From: Oreohelix idahoensis
Lineage: Eukaryota > Mollusca > Gastropoda > Stylommatophora > Oreohelicidae
Direction: 5' to 3'
Assembly: GCA_024509875.1 (NCBI GenBank)
Contig: JAMPIV010018780.1
Location: forward strand, 1,309,058 to 1,373,057
DNA: 64,000 nucleotides
Shown here: positions 26,501-32,500 of the stretch, piece after piece
Layout: every line of letters starts with the position of its first letter
Position numbering within the stretch: position 1 is the first letter of the stretch
Position numbers and translations under genes: made by a program
The notes under the pieces: generated by a model
Told to the model about the DNA's origin: nothing
Seen by the model: the letters and a program-made list of their open reading frames with translations, nothing else
Database searches by the model: none

Positions 26501-29500
26501 ATAGGATTGCCCGATAAAGTTGCTGAGCTTAATAAAAGCCATTGTTGCGCTATTGAAGCACTCAAACTTGAACATGAACAAGAAAAGGTAAAGAATATAG
26601 AAAGTGTCAGTAGACACACTATAGAAATTGAACAACTGACTAAAACTGCTGCTGCAGAACACAAAGTTAAAGATTTAGAGATCATTAAATTACATCGAAG
26701 GGTAGATGTTTTGTTATATATTATATCACAGAATCATGTATTACCATCTGGTGGAGTTGACTTAGGTGTGAAATTGGGCTACCGTGATATTTCACCACAC
26801 CCAAATGACTTTGTGCAAAAGCATAGCATTCCAAATGCTAAACTTAGTGATGATACACATCGCTCTCATAAGAGTGATATTCGACTTCAAGCATTCAATG
26901 CTAAGATTCAGTTACAATGAAGTGATAGTCAATCATTCCGAGGAAAATATAGTTTTCATCATCAGGATTCTTATGTCAGGGATTCCTGTCGTAACCATTA
27001 TGATTCTCATGATGGTGGATCTTGGCGTAAGGCCAGTGGTGGGTATGTCACTATGGAAAAATGTCCACCACAAAAAAGTAATAATAGTAAACTAGATACC
27101 CTTAAGGGAGGTGAAAAGAAGTTTTTCCATGAGACCAAACTTCATGAGGATAATTGTTATTGTGGTAGTCATGATGAACATATTGGGGGTGTTACAACTG
27201 TTGACATGAAAGATGTGACATGTCAGGTTGACAAGCATCGGGTTACACCCGATGGTAATGAGCTACGACATGTGAAGTCTGCTCATTTGGGAGTTGTTGA
27301 TAAGCATACTCGTTCGGATGATCACAAGTATAAACATGATTCCTCCACCACTATGACATGTAAGGAACCATGTGTACATAATAATACTTCCGTGCGCTTG
27401 ACTCGCACGACACATGATAGGTTCAATGATTCTCGGGCTCAGTTCAGATCTGGCCGAGATCATATTTCATTGAATCGCACTGTTTTGGTGCGTAATTTAC
27501 CTTCTGGTGTTACTTGGTATACACTTAGAAAATTTTTTCAACGTATCAGAGATGTTGAATTTGTTCGTATGTTCGAACTTCAACATTCCTCTCACCAACT
27601 AGCATTTGTTCGCTTTTCGAGTTATTTTGACGCTCGTAGGGCTGTAAAATTTAAGAATGGTTCTCAGTTTGCACACCAGTATTTAGACGTGCAAATCACA
27701 TGCAATTCTACACCACGCACTTTGTAATTGCGTTGGACTATCTATTTTCTTCTGTCTTTGGATGTTTTGGTTCTTCTATACATCCATAGTTTAGTGTGCT
27801 ATTTTCTTTGTACACATGATAATTTTATTTCAGTAATATCGACATTACTTTCATTTAGGATATTTTCTTTGATTATAACTGTTATCAGTGATAAGTGCAT
27901 TATTTTGTACTTACTTCACTGGTCTCTACAACTTTATCTTTATTGAGGTGTGTAACGATGATTCGTTACTTATGTGCGCATGATGCGCTGCCTGCTTGGC
28001 GATCGAAAAGATTTCATCACATACATCGATGACATCTGCCTCTTTCATGATTCGTGGGAAGACCACATTACTGGTTTGACTTCTCTTTTTATTATGTTAC
28101 GCCAACACGGTTTGACTGTGCGACCTTCCAAGATCCAAATAGGTTGTCAGGAAATTTCATTTCTTGGTCACCGCATAGGTAACCATAGATTATATCCTGA
28201 TGACACAACGGTCAAACAAATTTTAGATATTTCTACTCCTTCTACTAAGAAGCAAGTAAGAAACTTATTAGGCTTAATTAATTTCTACCACAAATTTATC
28301 CCACATTTCGCACAAATTTCTGCTCCATTGTCCGGATTGCTATCCAAAGGTAGTCCAAATAAAATTAATTGGACACCGGAGTGCGATGGCGCTTTAATGA
28401 AACTTAAGAATTTATTTGAAAATCCACCTATTTTGTTGTTGCCAAACCTACATATTCCATTTGTAATTCAAACAGATGCGTCAAATTTCGGCATCGGGGG
28501 TTGTTTGCTACAATGGTATGAGGGGATACCACATCCGTGTTTTTTCTTATCCCGCAAGTTGACCTCAGCCGAACAGAAATATGCAACAGGGGAACGGGAG
28601 CTTCTAGCTGTGGTCTGGTGCCTTGAGAAACTATCAAAGTATTTAATCGGGACACACTTCTACATCCAGACAGACCACAGCCCACTTACTTTCATCACAT
28701 CCAGAACGATGTGGAACGCAAGAATTCACTGGTGGACCTGTTACTCCAAGAGTTCTCGTTTACAATTTTACCAATCTCTGGAACAGATAACAACCTCGCT
28801 GATTTATTATCTAGGAATTATTCTGGACAACAAGGGGATTGACTTTTAATTATGAATACAATATTTAGTATTCTATGATAAACGTTGATATTAATGATGT
28901 TAATATAATTATAATTATTATATGTTAATATAATATTCATAGATTGTGTACGTATACGTATTCTCCACCACCCTCACACGTGCCACAAGTGTCACGTTTG
29001 GGAGCGAGGGGGATGATGTTGAGGATTGTTTCTTGGTTCGCAAACATCTGGGTTTGAGCTCGATTCGGATGGTTGCACCAAGGAACACCTTGGTTGAATA
29101 TAGAAATGACATAGATCGCATATAGCTATGCATGACGCGTGAGACATAGTAACGACAGTCTTATGTGTGGCCTTGAGCCTGATGGCAGTGTTTATAATGT
29201 ATGGCATGGCCACTTATCTAAAGTGTTTTAAAGATGTGGTATAACCACTCAAGTGTGATAGTGCATAACTAGTACGTTATATTTAAAGCAGAAATAAAGT
29301 ATGTATAAGGACCCTTGAGTCTTAAAATATAAGATGGCAATATTAGCCGCAATAATTTATGATTAACGTAAGTCGTGGGACATGAAACACAGTTCGAATA
29401 TATAGCTGATTAAGCCTGGCTTTGAATGCCAAAGTAAATTAATATATTAGACAGTGTATCTAATAGAATTAGCAGAATGTTTAATTCTGAATAAATAGAA

Positions 29501-32500
29501 GAATTATGCCAAACGGTTTTGATAGAGATATAATCAAACGTTATTTAGAATGGTAATGTATCGGACAGACAATGTCAGTGAAATATAGACTCTACGCTAT
29601 AATGTATCCAGTGCTCTTGATGTGAACAATATTTAATAGTGTCTTTGATTCATGATGGAAGAATGAATCCTTATTAAATTATTAATAACGTATTCAAGGT
29701 TCCAGTTATGACTGTTTTTATGAAGAATGACCATTGACCTTCAAATGAATACACACGCTGACACACTGATAATACTAAATGAAACAATATAATACGGTCA
29801 TTCAAATATATATGAACTTTTATTGAAAGCAAGTTTAAAAATGCAAGTACTTGAAAGAAGTATCAGAAGAATCCAGGGTTGTAATCAATATCGATACCGG
29901 GTGAAACACAGAAGAGATGATCAAATAATTGTACGAAACATAATACTAGACTAACCCATTTAAATCAAGGAAAACTCACGCAACAAGGGTATTGATTGAT
30001 TATACTTCATTACACACTTATGGATAAAATATATGATAAGTGCTTAAGCGCCCCACGCTTTTTGTCAATTTGATGTTACATTTTTTTACTGCACCCTATA
30101 AACTCCTTGAAAAATTATTTGTGGCTTTTTAGTGCATTAAATGCCTGTGTTTAAAATATATTTGTTTAATATTTTTACGACTGATTATTGTATTGTCATG
30201 GGGAATACACAACTATGCCAAGTTTCAGAGCTATTACTCATCTGGAAGGATTGAAAAATCGATTGCAAGATTAGAAGGTTAAAAGAGAGAGTGACATACA
30301 TTGCAAATTAAAGAAAAGCCTGTAAAAATATCTCATGTTTCCCCCACAGGTAGTTTAAGTGTTTAAAATATCTCATGTTTCCCCAACATATAGTTTAATG
30401 TTTAAAATGTCATGTTTCCCACATGGGAAGTTTAGTGTTTAAAAAGTCTCATGTTTCCCCCACAGGTAGTTTATTGTTCACAATGTCTCATGTTTCCCCC
30501 ACAGGTAGTTTAGTGTTTAAAATGTCAATGTTTTCCATATTTAAAAAGTCCCCCGACAGATAGTTTAGTGTTTCTTCTTCTTCTTCTTCGTACACTCTCA
30601 GACGTCTGCTTGAATGTTTTCAAAGAAAGCAGTAGTCAGTTTGAGGCTATTTGAATCTCCATAGAGCTTTTCCATGAATGGTATTGGTGTATGCGCTTTT
30701 TCTGTTCCGCATATGTTGTGCAACTTTGAAGCAGATGTTCAGCAGTCATTTTATCAGTGTCACAGTTACACTGATCGGTAGTTCCTATCTTTAGCTTGTT
30801 GAATAGATAGTATCCCAATCTGTTGTGGCCAGAGCGGAGTCTGAAGAATACCACTTTTTCTCTTCTGTTGAGCTGGTAGTATGCATCATTTTGTGCGTGA
30901 CCTGGATGCTCTACATCCTATTTATTTCTGTATCTGATTCTGATAAAAACTCTTTGCCTCCTCAAAAGTTATGCTTTCTTCAGGCTGAGGTAGCTTTCGA
31001 CCTTCCTTTGCCAATCTGTCAGCCTCATCATTGCCGGTGATGTTACAATGAGGTGGTATCCATTGGATCACAACACTTTTGAATCATTGACATAGATTGT
31101 GGAGCACTATTCTGAGGTCATCCAGGTCTGCATTATTTTGGCTTTTTAACATTGCAATTACTGATAGTGCATCTGCAAAGAAAGCATCTTGTCTCTGTGT
31201 GCTTTCCTTTGTCATTATAACCTCTGCTGCAGTTTTCAAGGCCTCTGCTCTGAAGTTACTTGAGAATTGTCCTGTTGCCACTGACAGCTTTTTTTTGTGC
31301 ACCAGTTTAGTACTCAAAAAGTCTCATGTTTCCCCCACAAGTAGTTTATTGTTCACATTGTTGTATGTTTCCTACACAGGTAGTCTAGTGTTTAAAATGT
31401 CATGTTTTCCACAAAGGTAGTTTAGTGTTTAAAATGTCTCATGTTTACCCCACTGGTAGTTTATTGTTCAGTGTTGTATGTTTCCCACACAAGTAGTTTA
31501 GTGTTTAAAATGTCTCATGTTTTGTAACAGGTAGTTTATTGTTCAAAATGTCTCATATTTCGCCCACAGGTAATTTATTGTTCAAAATGTCTCATATTTC
31601 CCCCACAGGTAGTTTATTGTTCAAAATGTCTCATATTTCCCCCACTGGTAGTTTATTGTTCAAAATGTCTCATATTTCCCCCACACATAGTTTATTGTTC
31701 AACATCTCATATTTCCCCCACAGGTAGTTTATTGTTCAAAATATCTCACAGATAAATATAGTATTTAAAATTCCTCATGGTCATCCACAGATAGTTTAAT
31801 GTTTAAATTGTCTAAATGTTCATCCACAGGTAGTGTAGTGTTTTAATGTTGTATGTTTCTCACACAGGTAGTTTAGTGTTTAAAGTGTCTTATTCTCCCC
31901 CATAGTGTGTCATCTTCCCCCACAGATAATATAGTATTAACAATTTATTGTGCTCTTCTACAGGTAGTTTAGTGTTTCAATGTATATGATGTCTTCCACA
32001 GGTAGTTTAGTGTTTAAATATATGTGATGTCTTCCACAGGTAGTGTGGTGTTTAAAATATCTTATGTGCCTGAAGATGAAAACTTCCTGGTGCTTAATAT
32101 GAAGGTAATTGTATTTCTTATTCTTTTTTTAAGTTTATCTTAATTTTTATAAATTTGGTTTGTTTTTTGTATAATTTTTTGGTTTCTTCTTCTTCGTACA
32201 CTCTCAGACGTCCACTTGAATGTTCTCAAAGAAAGCAGTAGTCAGTTTGAGGCTATTTGAATCCCCGTAAAGCTTTTCCACGTAAAGCTTTTTGGTTTAA
32301 AAAATAAAAATTGAATAGAAAAATTGACATGAATTTAACAGTTTAAAAATCATCAGGGTGCATCCAACAAGGGAAAAATTCTTTGTCAAACACAGCTTCT
32401 ATATTGCTGGCGTCACTGATCAAGGTTTTGCGTAAGCATAGCTTCAGACCTTCTGAATTGAGATGACCCTGATCAGAGTTAGCAGTGGCTTTTTATCATT

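Noticed and set aside
30336..32039. CRISPR-like array (regular 39-bp units)
   Set aside because: Eukaryotic intron; units are contiguous without unique spacers and derive from a PIGQ exon border.
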